Assembly: GCA_036925085.1 (NCBI GenBank)
Contig: JAUPFP010000221.1
Location: 1-64,000 of the forward strand
Direction: 5' to 3'
Length of the DNA: 64,000 nucleotides
DNA from: Brachycybe producta
Lineage: Eukaryota > Arthropoda > Diplopoda > Playtdesmida > Andrognathidae
Part shown: piece by piece, positions 1 to 14,427 of the stretch
How positions within the stretch are numbered: the stretch's first letter is position 1
How the letters are laid out: every line of letters begins with the position of its first letter
The notes under the pieces: model-generated
What the model saw: only the letters and a program-made list of their open reading frames with translations
Databases searched by the model: none
Told to the model about the DNA's origin: nothing
Position numbers and translations under genes: made by a program

Positions 1-3000
1 CTTCAATTTCAACTTCAATTTCAACTTCGATTTCAACTTCAATTTCAACTTCAATTTCAACTTCAATTTCAACTTCAATATCAACTTCAATTTCAACTTC
101 AATTTCAATGTCAATTTCAACTTCAATTTCAACTTCAATTTTAACTTCAATTTCAACTTCAATTTCAACTTCAATTTTAACTTAAATTTCAACTTCAATT
201 TTAACTTGAATTTCAATTTCAATTTCAACTTCAATTTAAACTTCAACTTCAATTTCAAACTTAACTTCAACTTCAACTTAACTTCAATTAAACTTCAACT
301 TCAGTTTTAATTTCAATTTCAACTTCAATTTTAACTTCAATTTCAACTTCAATTTCAACTTCAATTTCAACTTCATTTTTAACTTCAATTTCAACTTCAA
401 TTTCAACTTCAATTTCAACTTCAATTTCAACTTCAATTTTAACTTCAATTTCAACTTCAATTTCAACTTCAATTTCAACTTCAATTTCAACTTCAATTTC
501 ATCTTCAATTTCAACTTCACTTTCAACTTCAATTTCAACTTCAATTTCAATTTCAATTTCAACTTCAGTTTCAACTTCAATTTCAACTTCAATTTCAACT
601 TCAATTTCAACTTCAATTACTTCAATTTCAACTTCAATTGCAACTTCAATTTCAACTTCAAATTCAACTTCAATTTCAACTTCAATTTCAACTTCAATTT
701 CAACTTCAATTTCAACTTCAATTTCAACTTCAATTTCAACTTCAATTTCAACTTCAATTTCAACTTCAATTTCAACTTTAATTTCAACTTCAATATCAAC
801 TTCAATTTCAACTTCAATTTTAACTTCAATTTCAACTTCAATTTCAACTTCAATTTCAACTTCAATTTCAACTTCAATTTCATCTTCAATTTCAACTTCA
901 CTTTCAACTTCAATTTCAACTTCAATTTCAATTTCAATTTCAACTTCAGTTTCAACTTCAATTTCAACTTCAATTTCAACTTCAATTTCAACTTCAATTT
1001 CAACTTCAATTTTAACTTCAATTGCAACTTCAATTTCAACTTCAATTTCAACTTCAATTTCAACTTCGATTTCACTTCAATTTCAACTTCAATTTCAACT
1101 TCAATTTCAACTTCAATTCAACTTCAATTTCAACTTCAATTTCAACTTCAATTCAACTTCAATTTCAACTTCAATTTCAACTTCAATTTCAACTTCAATT
1201 TCAATGTCAATTTCAACTTCAATTTCAACTTCAATTTTAACTTCAATTTCAACTTCAATTTCAACTTCAATTTCAACTTCAATTTTAACTTCAATTTCAA
1301 CTTCAATTTTAACTTGAATTTCAATTTCAATTTCAACTTCAATTTAACTTCAACTTCAATTTCAAACTTAACTTCAACCTTCAACTTAACTTCAATTAAA
1401 CTTCAACTTCAGTTTTAATTTCAATTTCAACTTCAATTTTAACTTCACTTTCAACTTCAATTCAACTTCAATTTCACTTCATTTTTAACTTCAATTTCAA
1501 CTTCAATTTCAACTTCAATTTCAACTTCAATTTCAACTCAATTCAACTTCAATTGCAACTTCAATTTCAACTTCAATTTCAACTTCAATTTCAACTTCGA
1601 TTTCAACTTCAATTTCAACTTCAATTTCAACTTCAATTTCAACTTCAATTTCAACTTCAATTTCAACTTCAATTTCACTTCAATTTCAACTTCAATTTCA
1701 ACTTCAATTTCAACTTCAATTTCAACTTCAATTTCAACTTCAATTTCACTTCAATTTCACTTCAATTTCAACTTCAATTTCAACTTCAAATTCAACTTCA
1801 ATTTCAACTTCAATTTCAACTTCAATTTCAACTTCAATTTCAACTTCAATTTCAACTTCAATTTCACTTCAATTTTAACTTCAAATTCAACTTAAACTTC
1901 AATTTCAAACTTAACTTCAACTTCAACTTAACTTCAATTAAACTTCAACTTCAGTTTTAATTTCAATTTCAACTTCAATTTCAACTTCAATTTCAACTTC
2001 AATTTCAACTTCAATTTCAACTTCAATTTCAACTTCAAATTCAACTTCAATTTCAACTTCAATTTCAACTTCAATTTCAACTTCAATTTCAACTTCATTT
2101 TTAACTTTAATTTCAACTTCAATTTCAACTTCAATTTCAACTTCAATTTCAACTTCAATTTCAACTTCAATTTCAACTTCAATTTTAACTTCAATTTCAA
2201 CTTCAATTTCAACTTCAATTTCAACTTCAATTTCACTTCAATTTCAACTTCAACATCAACTTCAAATTCAACTTCAATTTTAACTTTAATTTCAACTTCA
2301 ATTTCAACTTCATTTTAACTTCAATTTCACTTCAATTTCAACTTCAATTTCAACTTCAATTTCAACTTCAATATCAACTTCAATTTCAACTTCAATTTCA
2401 ATGTCAATTTCAACTTCAATTTCAACTTCAATTTTAACTTCAATTTCAACTTCAATTTCAACTTCAATTTTAACTTAAATTTCAACTTCAATTTTAACTT
2501 GAATTTCAATTTCAATTTCAACTTCAATTTAAACTTCAACTTCAATTTCAAACTTAACTTCAACTTCAACTTAACTTCAATTAAACTTCAACTTCAGTTT
2601 TAATTTCAATTTCAACTTCAATTTAACTTCAATTTCAACTTCAATTTCAACTTCAATTTCAACTTCATTTTTAACTTCAATTCAACTTCAATTTCAACTT
2701 CAATTCAACTTCAATTTCACTTCAATTTTAACTTCAATTTCAACTTCAATTTCAACTTCAATTTCAACTTCAATTTCAACTCAATTCAAACTTCAACTTC
2801 ACTTTCAACTTTCAACTTCAATTTCAATTTCAATTTCAACTTCAGTTTCAACTTCAATTTCAACTTCAATTTCAACTTCAATTTCAACTTCAATTTCAAC
2901 TTCAATTTCAACTTCAATTGCAACTTCAATTTCAACTTCAATCACTTCAATCACTTCAATTTCAACTTCATTTCAACTTCAATTCAACTTCAATTTCAAC

Positions 3001-6000
3001 TTCAATTTCAACTCAATTTCAACTTCAATTTCAACTTCAATTTCAACTTCAATTCAACTTTAATTTCAACTTCAATATCAACTTCAATTCAACTTCAATT
3101 TTAACTTCAATTCAACTTCAATTTCAACTTCAATTTCAACTTCAATTTCAACTTCAATTTCATCTTCAATTTCAACTTCACTTTCAACTTCAATTTCAAC
3201 TTCATTTTAATTTCAATTTCAACTTCAGTTTCAACTTCAATTTCAACTTCAATTTCAACTTCAATTTCAACTTCAATTTCAACTTCAATTTAACTTCAAT
3301 TGCAACTTCAATTTCAACTTCAATTTCAACTTCAATTTCAACTTCGATTTCAACTTCAATTTCAACTTCAATTTCAACTTCAATTTCAACTTCAATTTCA
3401 ACTTCAATTTCAACTTCAATTTCAACTTCAATTTCAACTTGCAATTTCAACTTCAATTTCAACTTCAATTTCAACTTCAATTTCAATGTCAATTTCAACT
3501 TCAATTTCAACTTCAATTTTAACTTCAATTTCAACTTCAATTTCAACTTCAATTTCAACTTCAATTTTAACTTCAATTTCAACTTCAATTTCATCTTCAA
3601 TTTCAACTTCACTTTCAACTTCAATTTCAACTTCAATTTCAATTTCAATTTCAACTTCAGTTTCAACTTCAATTTCAACTTCAATTTCAACTTCAGTTTT
3701 AATTTCAATTTCAACTTCAATTTTAACTTCACTTTCAACTTCAATTTCAACTTCAATTTCAACTTCATTTTTAACTTCAATTTCAACTTCAATTTCAACT
3801 TCAATTTCAACTTCAATTTCAACTTCAATTTTAACTTCAATTTCAACTTCAATTTCAACTTCAATTTCAACTTCAATTTCAACTTCATTTCAACTTCAAT
3901 TTCAACTTCAATTTCAACTTCAATTTCAACTTCAAATTCAACTTCAATTTCAACTTCAATTTCAACTTCAATTTTAACTTCAATTGCAACTTCAATTTCA
4001 ACTTCAATTTCAACTTCATTTCAACTTCAATTTCAACTTCAATTTCAACTTCAATTTCATCTTCAATTTCAACTTCACTTTCAACTTCAATTTCAACTTC
4101 AATTTCAATTTCAATTTCAACTTCAGTTTCAACTTCAATTTCAACTTCAATTTCAACTTCAATTTCAACTTCAATTTCAACTTCAATTTCAACTTCAATT
4201 GCAACTTCAATTTCACTTCAATTTCAACTTCAATTTCAACTTCGATTTCAACTTCAATTTCAACTTCAATTTCAACTTCAATTTCAACTTCAATATCAAC
4301 TTCAATTTCAACTTCAATTTCAATGTCAATTTCAACTTCAATTTCAACTTCAATTTTAACTTCAATTTCAACTTCAATTTCAACTTCAATTTTAACTTAA
4401 ATTTCAACTTCAATTTTAACTTGAATTTCAATTTCAATTTCAACTTCAATTTAAACTTCAACTTCAATTTCAAACTTAACTTCAACTTCAACTTAACTTC
4501 AATTAAACTTCAACTTCAGTTTTAATTTCAATTTCAACTTCATTTTAACTTCAATTTCAACTTCAATTTCAACTTCAATTCAACTTCATTTTTAACTTCA
4601 ATTTCAACTTCAATTTCAACTTCAATTTCAACTTCAATTTCAACTTCAATTTTAACTTCAATTTCAACTTCAATTTCAACTTCAATTTCAACTTCAATTT
4701 CAACTTCAAATTCAACTTCAATTTCAACTTCAATTTCACTTCAACTTCAACTTCAATTTCAACTTCAATTCAACTTCAATTTCAACTTCAATTCAACTTC
4801 AATTTCAACTTCAATTTCAACTTCAATTTCAACTTCAATTTCACTTCAATTGCAACTTCAATTTCAACTTCAATTTCAACTTCAATTTCAACTTCATTTT
4901 AACTTAATTTCAACTTCAATTTCAACTTCAATTTCAACTTCAATTTCACTTCAATTTCAACTTCAATTTTAACTTCAATTTCAACTTCAATTTCAACTTC
5001 AATTTCAACTTCAATTTCAACTTCAATTTCAACTTCAATTTCAACTTCAATTTCAACTTAAATTTCAACTTCAATTTCAACTTCAATTTCAACTTCAATT
5101 TCAACTTCAATTTCAACTTCAAATTCAACTTCAATTTCAACTTCAATTTCAACTTCAATTTCAACTTAAACTTCAATTTCAAACTTAACTTCAACTTCAA
5201 CTTAACTTCAATTAAACTTCAACTTCAGTTTTAATTTCAATTTCAACTTCAATTTCAACTTCAATTTCAACTTCAATTTCAACTTCAATTCAACTTCAAT
5301 TTCAACTTCAATTTCAACTTCAATTTCAACTTCAAATTCAACTTCAATTTCAACTTCAATTCAACTTCAATTCAACTTCAATTTCAACTTCAATTTCAAC
5401 TTCATTTTTAACTTTAATTTCAACTTCAATTTCAACTTCAATTTCAACTTCTATTTCAACTTCAATTTCAACTTCAAATTTAACTTCAATTTCAACTTCA
5501 ATTTCAACTTCAATTTCAACTTCAATTTCAACTTCAATTTCAACTTCAATTTCAACTTCAATTTCAACTTCAATTTCAACTTCAATTTCAACTTCAATTT
5601 CAACTTCAATTTCAACTTTAATTTCAACTTCAATATCAACTTCAATTTCAACTTCAATTTTAACTTCAATTTCAACTTCAATTTCAACTTCAATTTCAAC
5701 TTCAATTTCAACTTCAATTTCATCTTCAATTTCAACTTCACTTTCAACTTCAATTTCAACTTCAATTTCAACTTCAATTTCAATTTCAATTTCAACTTCA
5801 GTTTCAACTTCAATTTCAACTTCAATTTCAACTTCAATTTCAACTTCAATTTCAACTTCAATTTCAACTTCAATTGCAACTTCAATTTCAACTTCAATTT
5901 CAACTTCAATTTCAACTTCGATTTCAACTTCAATTTCAACTTCAATTTCAACTTCAATTCAACTTCGATTTCAACTTCAATTTCAACTTCAATTTCAACT

Positions 6001-9000
6001 TCAATTTCAACTTCAATATCAACTTCAATTTCAACTTCAATTTCAATGTCAATTTCAACTTCAATTTCAACTTCAATTTAACTTCAATTTCAACTTCAAT
6101 TTCAACTTCAATTTAACTTAAATTTCAACTTCAATTTAAACTTCAACTTCAATTTCAAACTTAACTTCAACTTCAACTTAACTTCAATTAAACTTCAACT
6201 TCATTTTAATTTCAATTTCAACTTCAATTTTAACTTCAATTTCAACTTCAATTTCAACTTCAATTCAACTTCATTTTAACTTCAATTCAACTTCAATTTC
6301 AACTTCAATTTCAACTTCAATTCAACTTCAATTTTAACTTCAATTTCAACTTCAATTTCAACTTCAATTTCAACTTCAATTTCAACTTCAAATTCAACTT
6401 CAATTTCAACTTCAATTTCAACTTCAACTTCAACTTCAATTTCAACTTCAATTTCAACTTCAATTTCAACTTCAATTCAACTTCAATTTCAACTTCAATT
6501 TCAACTTCAATTTCAACTTCAATTGCAACTTCAATTTCAACTTCAATTTCAACTTCAATTTCAACTTCATTTTTAACTTTAATTTCAACTTCAATTTCAA
6601 CTTCAATTTCAACTTCAATTTCAACTTCAATTTCAACTTCAATTTTAACTTCAATTTCAACTTCAATTCAACTTCAATTTCAACTTCAATTTCAACTTCA
6701 ATTCAACTTCAATTTCAACTTCAATTTCAACTTAAATTTCAACTTAAATTTCAACTTCAATTTCAACTTCAATTTCAACTTCAATTTCAACTTCAATTTC
6801 AACTTCAATTCAACTTCAATTCAACTTCAATTTCAACTTCAAATTCAACTTCAATTTCAACTTCAATTTCAACTTCAATTCAACTTCAATTTCAACTTCA
6901 ATTTCAACTTCAATTTCAACTTCAATTTCAACTTAAATTCAACTTCAATTTTAACTTCAAATTCAACTTAAACTTCAATTTCAAACTTAACTTCAACTTC
7001 AACTTAACTTCAATTAAACTTCAACTTCAGTTTTAATTTCAATTTCAACTTCAATTTCAACTTCAATTTCAACTTCAATTTCAACTTCAATTTCAACTTC
7101 AATTTCAACTTCAATTTCAACTTCAAATTCAACTTCAATTTCAACTTCAATTTCAACTTCAATTTCAACTTCAATTTCAACTTCATTTTTAACTTTAATT
7201 TCAACTTCAATTTCAACTTCAATTTCAACTTCTATTTCAACTTCAATTTCAACTTCAAATTTAACTTCAATTTCAACTTCAATTTCAACTTCAATTTCAA
7301 CTTCAATTTCAACTTCAATTTCAACTTCAATTTCAACTTCAATTTCAACTTCAATTTCAACTTCAATTTCAACTTCAATTTCAACTTCAATTTCAACTTC
7401 AATTTCAACTTTAATTTCAACTTCAATATCAACTTCAATTTCAACTTCAATTTTAACTTCAATTTCAACTTCAATTTCAACTTCAATTTCAACTTCAATT
7501 TCAACTTCAATTTCATCTTCAATTTCAACTTCACTTTCAACTTCAATTTCAACTTCAATTTCAACTTCAATTTCAATTTCAATTTCAACTTCAGTTTCAA
7601 CTTCAATTTCAACTTCAATTTCAACTTCAATTTCAACTTCAATTTCAACTTCAATTTCAACTTCAATTGCAACTTCAATTTCAACTTCAATTTCAACTTC
7701 AATTTCAACTTCGATTTCAACTTCAATTTCAACTTCAATTTCAACTTCAATTCAACTTCAATTTCAACTTCAATTTCAACTTCAATTTCAACTTCAATTT
7801 CAACTTCAATTTTAACTTCAATTTCAACTTCAATTTCAATGTCAATTTCAACTTCAATTTCAACTTCAATTTTAACTTCAATTTCAACTTCAATTTCAAC
7901 TTCAATTTCAACTTCATTTTTAACTTCAATTTCAACTTCAATTTCAACTTCAATTTCAACTTCAATTTCAACTTCAATTGCAACTTCAATTTCAACTTCA
8001 ATTTCAACTTCAATTTCAACTTCGATTTCAACTTCAATTTCAACTTCAATTTCAACTTCAATTTCAACTTCAATTTCAACTTCAATTTCAACTTCAATTT
8101 CCACTTCAATTTCAACTTCAATTTCAACTTCAGTTTCAACTTCAATTTCAACTTCAATTTCAACTTCAATTTCAACTTCAATTTCAATTTCAAACTTAAC
8201 TTCAACTTCAACTTAACTTCAACTTAACTTCAACTTTAACTTCAACTTCACGTTCAAGTTCAACTTCAATTTTAACTTCAATTTCAACTTCAATTTCAAC
8301 TTCAATTTCAACTTCAATTTCAACTTCAATTTCAACTTCAATTTCAACTTCAATTCAACTTCAATTTCAACTTCAATTTCAACTTCAATTTCAACTTCAA
8401 TTTCAACTTCAATTTCAACTTCAATTTCAACTTCAATTTCAACTTCAATTTCAACTTCAATTTCAACTTCAATTTCAACTTCAAATTCAACTTCAATTTT
8501 AACTTCAATTTCAACTTCAATTTCAACTTCAATTTCAACTTCATTTTTAATTTCAATTTCAACTTCAATTTCAACTTCAATTTCAACTTCAATTTCAACT
8601 TCAATTTCAACTTCAATTTTAACTTCAATTTTCACTTCAATTTCCACTTCAATTTCAACTTCAATTTCAACTTCAGTTTCAACTTCAATTTCAACTTCAA
8701 TTTCAACTTCAATTCAACTTCAATTTCAACTTCATTTTTAATTTCAATTTCAACTTCAATTTCAACTTCAATTTCAACTTCAATTTCAACTTCAATTTTA
8801 ACTTCAATTTCAACTTCAATTCATTCCACTTCAATTTCAACTTCAATTTCAACTTCAGTTTCAACTTCAATTTCAACTTCAATTTCAACTTCAATTTCAA
8901 CTTCAATTTCAACTTCAATTTCAACTTCAATTTCAACTTCAATTTCAACTTAAATTTCAACTTCAATTTAACTTCAAATTCAACTTAAACTTCAATTCAA

Positions 9001-12000
9001 ACTTAACTTCAACTTCAACTTAACTTCAATTAAACTTCAACTTCAGTTTTAATTTCAATTTCAACTTCAATTTCAACTTCAATTTCAACTTCAATTTCAA
9101 CTTCAATTCAACTTCAATTTCAACTTCAATTTCAACTTCAATTTCAACTTCAAATTCAACTTCAATTCAACTTCAATTTCAACTTCAATTTCAACTTCAA
9201 TTTCAACTTCAATTTCAACTTCATTTTAACTTAATTTCAACTTCAATTTCAACTTCAATTTCAACTTCTATTTCAACTTCAATTTCAACTTCAAATTTAA
9301 CTTCAATTTCAACTTCAATTTCAACTTCAATTTCAACTTCAATTTCAACTTCAATTTCAACTTCAATTTCAACTTCAATTTCAACTTCAATTTCAACTTC
9401 AATTTCAACTTCAATTTCAACTTCAATTTCAACTTTAATTTCAACTTCAATATCAACTTCAATTTCAACTTCAATTTTAACTTCAATTTCAACTTCAATT
9501 TCAACTTCAATTTCAACTTCAATTTCAACTTCAATTTCATCTTCAATTTCAACTTCACTTTCAACTTCAATTTCAACTTCAATTTCAACTTCAATTTCAA
9601 TTTCAATTTCAACTTCAGTTTCAACTTCAATTTCAACTTCAATTTCAACTTCAATTTCAACTTCAATTTCAACTTCAATTTCAACTTCAATTGCAACTTC
9701 AATTTCAACTTCAATTTCAACTTCAATTTCAACTTCGATTTCAACTTCAATTTCAACTTCAATTTCAACTTCAATTTCAACTTCGATTTCAACTTCAATT
9801 TCAACTTCAATTTCAACTTCAATTTCAACTTCAATATCAACTTCAATTTCAACTTCAATTTCAATGTCAATTTCAACTTCAATTTCAACTTCAATTTTAA
9901 CTTCAATTTCAACTTCAATTTCAACTTCAATTTAACTTAAATTTCAACTTCAATTTTAACTTGAATTTCAATTTCAATTTCAACTTCAATTTAAACTTCA
10001 ACTTCAATTCAAACTTAACTTCAACTTCAACTTAACTTCAATTAAACTTCAACTTCAGTTTAATTTCAATTTCAACTTCAATTTTAACTTCAATTTCAAC
10101 TTCAATTTCAACTTCAATTCAACTTCATTTTAACTTCAATTCAACTTCAATTTCAACTTCAATTTCAACTTCAATTTCAACTTCAATTTAACTTCAATTT
10201 CAACTTCAATTCAACTTCAATTTCAACTTCAATTTCAACTTCAAATTCAACTTCAATTTCAACTTCAATTCAACTTCAACTTCAACTTCAATTTCAACTT
10301 CAATTTCAACTTCAATTTCAACTTCAATTTCAACTTCAATTTCAACTTCAATTTCAACTTCAATTTCAACTTCAATTGCAACTTCAATTTCAACTTCAAT
10401 TTCACTTCAATTTCAACTTCATTTTTAACTTTAATTTCAACTTCAATTTCAACTTCAATTTCAACTTCAATTCAAACTTCAATTCAACTTCAATTTAACT
10501 TCAATTTCAACTTCAATTTCAACTTCAATTCAACTTCAATTCAACTTCAATTTCAACTTCAATTTCAACTTCAATTCAACTTAAATTTCAACTTAAATTC
10601 AACTTCAATTTCAACTTCAATTCAACTTCAATTTCAACTTCAATTTCAACTTCAATTTCAACTTCAATTTCAACTTCAATTCAACTTCAAATCAACTTCA
10701 ATTTCAACTTCAATTTCAACTTCAATTTCAACTTCAATTTCAACTTCAATTCAACTTCAATTTCAACTTCAATTTCAACTTAAATTTCAACTTCAATTTT
10801 AACTTCAAATTCAACTTAAACTTCAATTTCAAACTTAACTTCAACTTCAACTTAACTTCAATTAAACTTCAACTTCAGTTTTAATTTCAATTTCAACTTC
10901 AATTCAACTTCAATTTCAACTTCAATTTCAACTTCAATTTCAACTTCAATTTCAACTTCAATTTCAACTTCAAATTCAACTTCAATTTCAACTTCAATTC
11001 AACTTCAATTTCAACTTCAATTTCAACTTCATTTTTAACTTTAATTTCAACTTCAATTTCAACTTCAATTTCAACTTCTATTTCAACTTCAATTTCAACT
11101 TCAAATTTAACTTCAATTTCAACTTCAATTTCAACTTCAATTTCAACTTCAATTTCAACTTCAATTTCAACTTCAATTTCAACTTCAATTCAACTTCAAT
11201 TTCAACTTCAATTTCAACTTCAATTTCAACTTCAATTTCAACTTCAATTTCAACTTTAATTTCAACTTCAATATCAACTTCAATTTCAACTTCAATTTTA
11301 ACTTCAATTCAACTTCAATTTCAACTTCAATTTCAACTTCAATTTCAACTTCAATTTCATCTTCAATTTCAACTTCACTTTCAACTTCAATTTCAACTTC
11401 AATTTCAACTTCAATTTCAATTTCAATTTCAACTTCAGTTTCAACTTCAATTTCAACTTCAATTTCAACTTCAATTTCAACTTCAATTTCAACTTCAATT
11501 TCAACTTCAATTGCAACTTCAATTTCAACTTCAATTTCAACTTCAATTTCAACTTCGATTTCAACTTCAATTTCAACTTCAATTTCAACTTCAATTTCAA
11601 CTTCAATTTCAACTTCAATTTCAACTTCAATTTCAACTTCAATTTCAACTTCAATTTTAACTTCAATTTCAACTTCAATTTCAATGTCAATTTCAACTTC
11701 AATTTCAACTTCAATTTTAACTTCAATTTCAACTTCAATTTCAACTTCAATTTCAACTTCATTTTTAACTTCAATTTCAACTTCAATTTCAACTTCAATT
11801 TCAACTTCAATTTCAACTTCAATTGCAACTTCAATTTCAACTTCAATTTCAACTTCAATTTCAACTTCGATTTCAACTTCAATTTCAACTTCAATTTCAA
11901 CTTCAATTTCAACTTCAATTTCAACTTCAATTTCAACTTCAATTTCCACTTCAATTTCAACTTCAATTCAACTTCAGTTTCAACTTCAATTTCAACTTCA

Positions 12001-12046
12001 ATTTCAACTTCAATTTCAACTTCAATTTCAATTTCAAACTTAACTT
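1..12046 (+). repeat. 12-bp satellite array, A-type, indel-rich segment
   Basis: Head-to-tail CTTCAATTTCAA monomers fill the segment, with substitution variants such as ATTTTAA, AATTCAA, TTGCAA and CTTCGATTT. The A landmark (CAATTAAACTTC) occurs at about 285, 1393, 1935, 2578, 4500, 5209, 6185, 7011, 9028, 10039 and 10859, so unit lengths vary from about 540 to 2020 bp. A second marker, CAAATTTAACTTC preceded by CTTCTATTTC, recurs near 5476, 7255, 9293 and 11102. One C landmark lies at 8249. Many monomers are 11 bp (CAATTCAAC or TTTCACTTC), mostly at different places in different units. No gene is visible. Confidence 0.95.
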
Positions 12047-12790
12047 CAACTTCAACTTAACTTCAACTTAACTTCAACTTTAACTTCAACTTCACGTTCA
12101 AGTTCAACTTCAATTTTAACTTCAATTTCAACTTCAATTTCAACTTCAATTTCAACTTCAATTTCAACTTCAATTTCAACTTCAATTTCAACTTCAATTT
12201 CAACTTCAATTTCAACTTCAATTTCAACTTCAATTTCAACTTCAATTTCAACTTCAATTTCAACTTCAATTTCAACTTCAATTTCAACTTCAATTTCAAC
12301 TTCAATTTCAACTTCAATTTCAACTTCAAATTCAACTTCAATTTTAACTTCAATTTCAACTTCAATTTCAACTTCAATTTCAACTTCATTTTTAATTTCA
12401 ATTTCAACTTCAATTTCAACTTCAATTTCAACTTCAATTTCAACTTCAATTTCAACTTCAATTTTAACTTCAATTTTTACTTCAATTTCCACTTCAATTT
12501 CAACTTCAATTTCAACTTCAGTTTCAACTTCAATTTCAACTTCAATTTCAACTTCAATTTCAACTTCAATTTCAACTTCATTTTTAATTTCAATTTCAAC
12601 TTCAATTTCAACTTCAATTTCAACTTCAATTTCAACTTCAATTTTAACTTCAATTTCAACTTCAATTTCCACTTCAATTTCAACTTCAATTTCAACTTCA
12701 GTTTCAACTTCAATTTCAACTTTAATTTCAACTTCAAGTTTAACTTCAAATTCAACTTAAACTTCAATTTCAAACTTAACTTCAACTTCA

Positions 12791-12920
12791 ACTTAACTTC
12801 AACTTAACTTCAACTTTAACTTCAACTTCACGTTCAAGTTCAACTTCAAATTCATCTTCAACTTAACTTCTACTTCAACTTCAACTTCACTTTCAAGTTC
12901 AAGTTCAAATTCATTTTTAA
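12791..12920 (+). repeat. C landmark module (representative copy)
   Basis: This is a stretch of about 130 bp of TTCAAC-rich sequence that departs from the plain 12-mer. Its key points are CTTAACTTCAACTTTAAC, then CACGTTCAAG, then TCATCTTC, CTTCTACTTC, CACTTTCAAG and CATTTTTAAC. The CACG core recurs at 8249, 12093, 12829, 14269, 19737, 20829, 28335, 29047, 30487, 40786, 43444, 47432, 48120 and 63279 (14 copies). It follows two downstream contexts: AAATTCATC (as here) or a return to plain monomers (as at 12093). Confidence 0.85.
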
Positions 12921-14268
12921 CTTCAATTTCAACTTCAATTTCAACTTCAATTTCAACTTCAATTTCTACTTCAATTTTAACTTCAATTTCAACTTCAATT
13001 TCAACTTCAATTTCAACTTCAATTTTAACTTGAATTTCAACTTCAATTTCAACTTCAATTTCAACTTCAATTTCAACTTCAACTTCAACTTAATTTCAAC
13101 TTCAATTTCAACTTCAATTTCAACTTCAATTTCAACTCCAATTTCAACTTCAATTTTAACTTCAATTTCAACTTCAATTTCAACTTCAATTTCAACTTCA
13201 ATTTCAACTTCAATTTCAACTTCAATTTCAACTTCAATTTTAACTTCAAATTCAACTTAAACTTCAATTTCAAACTTATCTTCAACTTCAACTTAATTTC
13301 AACTTCAACTTCAACTTGACTTTCAAGTTCAACTTCAAATTCATCTTCAACTTAACTTCAACTTCAACTTCAACTTCACTTTCAAGTTCAATTTCAAATT
13401 CAACTTCAACATCAACTTCAAATTCAACTTCAATTTTAACTTTAATTTCAACTTCAATATCAACTTCAATTTCAACTTCAATTTTAACTTCAATTTCAAC
13501 TTCAATTTCAACTTCAATTTCAACTTCAATTTCAACTTCAATTTCATCTTCAATTTCAACTTCACTTTCAACTTCAATTTCAACTTCAATTTCAATTTCA
13601 ATTTCAACTTCAGTTTCAACTTCAATTTCAACTTCAATTTCAACTTCAATTTCAACTTCAATTTCAACTTCAATTGCAACTTCAATTTCAACTTCAATTT
13701 CAACTTCAATTTCAACTTCAATTTCAACTTCAATTTCAACTTCAATTTCAACTTCAATTTCAACTTCAAATTCAACTTCAATTTTAACTTCAATTTCAAC
13801 TTCAATTTCAACTTCAATTTCAACTTCATTTTTAATTTCAATTTCAACTTCAATTTCAACTTCAATTTCAACTTCAATTTCAACTTCAATTTCAACTTCA
13901 ATTTTAACTTCAATTTTCACTTCAATTTCCACTTCAATTTCAACTTCAATTTCAACTTCAGTTTCAACTTCAATTTCAACTTCAATTTCAACTTCAATTT
14001 CAACTTCAATTTCAACTTCATTTTTAATTTCACTTTCAACTTCAATTTCAACTTCAATTTCAACTTCAATTTCAACTTCAATTTTAACTTCAATTTCAAC
14101 TTCAATTTCCACTTCAATTTCAACTTCAATTTCAACTTCAGTTTCAACTTCAATTTCAACTTCAATTTCAACTTCAAGTTTAACTTCAAATTCAACTTAA
14201 ACTTCAATTTCAAACTTAACTTCAACTTCAACTTAACTTCAACTTAACTTCAACTTTAACTTCAACTT
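12829..14268 (+). repeat. 1440-bp higher-order unit (first of a tandem pair)
   Basis: C landmark to C landmark is 1440 bp (12829 to 14269). The next B landmark is also 1440 bp on once the foldback element and one TAA are subtracted (13316 to 18952 minus 4196). The same 1440-bp C-to-C spacing is found at 29047 to 30487, so the pair was itself copied. Confidence 0.75.
13275..13430 (+). repeat. B landmark module (representative copy)
   Basis: A conserved run starting CTTATCTTC and passing through TTGACTTTCAAG, AAATTCATC, CACTTTCAAG and CAACATCAAC. The core TTGACTTTCAAG recurs at 13316, 18952, 20248, 21340, 29534, 30998, 35836, 39079, 41377, 44047, 44891, 48511, 54224, 56259, 61370 and 62869 (16 copies). 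Several copies in 39079-44891 carry AAATTTATC instead of AAATTCATC, which marks a sub-family. Confidence 0.85.
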
Positions 14269-14417
14269 CACGTTCAAGTTCAACTTCAAATTCATCTTCA
14301 ACTTAACTTCTACTTCAACTTCAACTTCACTTTCAAGTTCAAGTTCAAATTCATTTTTAACTTCAATTTCAACTTCAATTTCAACTTCAATTTCAACTTC
14401 AATTTCTACTTCAATTT

Positions 14418-14420
14418 TAA
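14418..14420. other. Target site duplication TAA, left copy
   Basis: The last three satellite bases before the element are TAA, matching TAA at 18614-18616 after it. Uninterrupted copies of this unit read CTACTTCAATTTTAACTTC with a single TAA at this point (12978-12980 and 30636-30638). Confidence 0.8.
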
Positions 14421-14427
14421 GAGGGTT
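14421..14427 (+). repeat. Terminal inverted repeat, left
   Basis: GAGGGTT is the exact reverse complement of 18607-18613 (AACCCTC). Similarity fades immediately inward (ACAGAGC against GTGAAGT), so the terminal repeat is only 7 bp. Confidence 0.65.

Larger units (their letters stand above)
12047..14420 (+). repeat. 12-bp satellite array, C/B-type segment
   Basis: Same 12-bp monomer, but the diagnostic landmarks are C (CACGTTCAAG at 12093, 12829, 14269) and B (TTGACTTTCAAG at 13316). The A landmark is absent. The 12-bp register is kept almost without indels. The segment from about 12477 matches 28695-30638 at a constant offset of 16218 bp. It ends exactly where the foldback element begins. 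Confidence 0.93.

Noticed and set aside
2918..4525. Open frame of 535 codons and hundreds of similar ones (alternating K-L, E-I/E-V, N-F, Q-L/Q-F or T-S-I residues)
   Set aside because: The monomer lacks stop codons in most frames on both strands, so open frames overlap in several phases at once and break wherever a variant monomer or indel occurs. Two-residue periodic peptides follow directly from the hexamer repeat. No start context, codon bias or domain supports coding.
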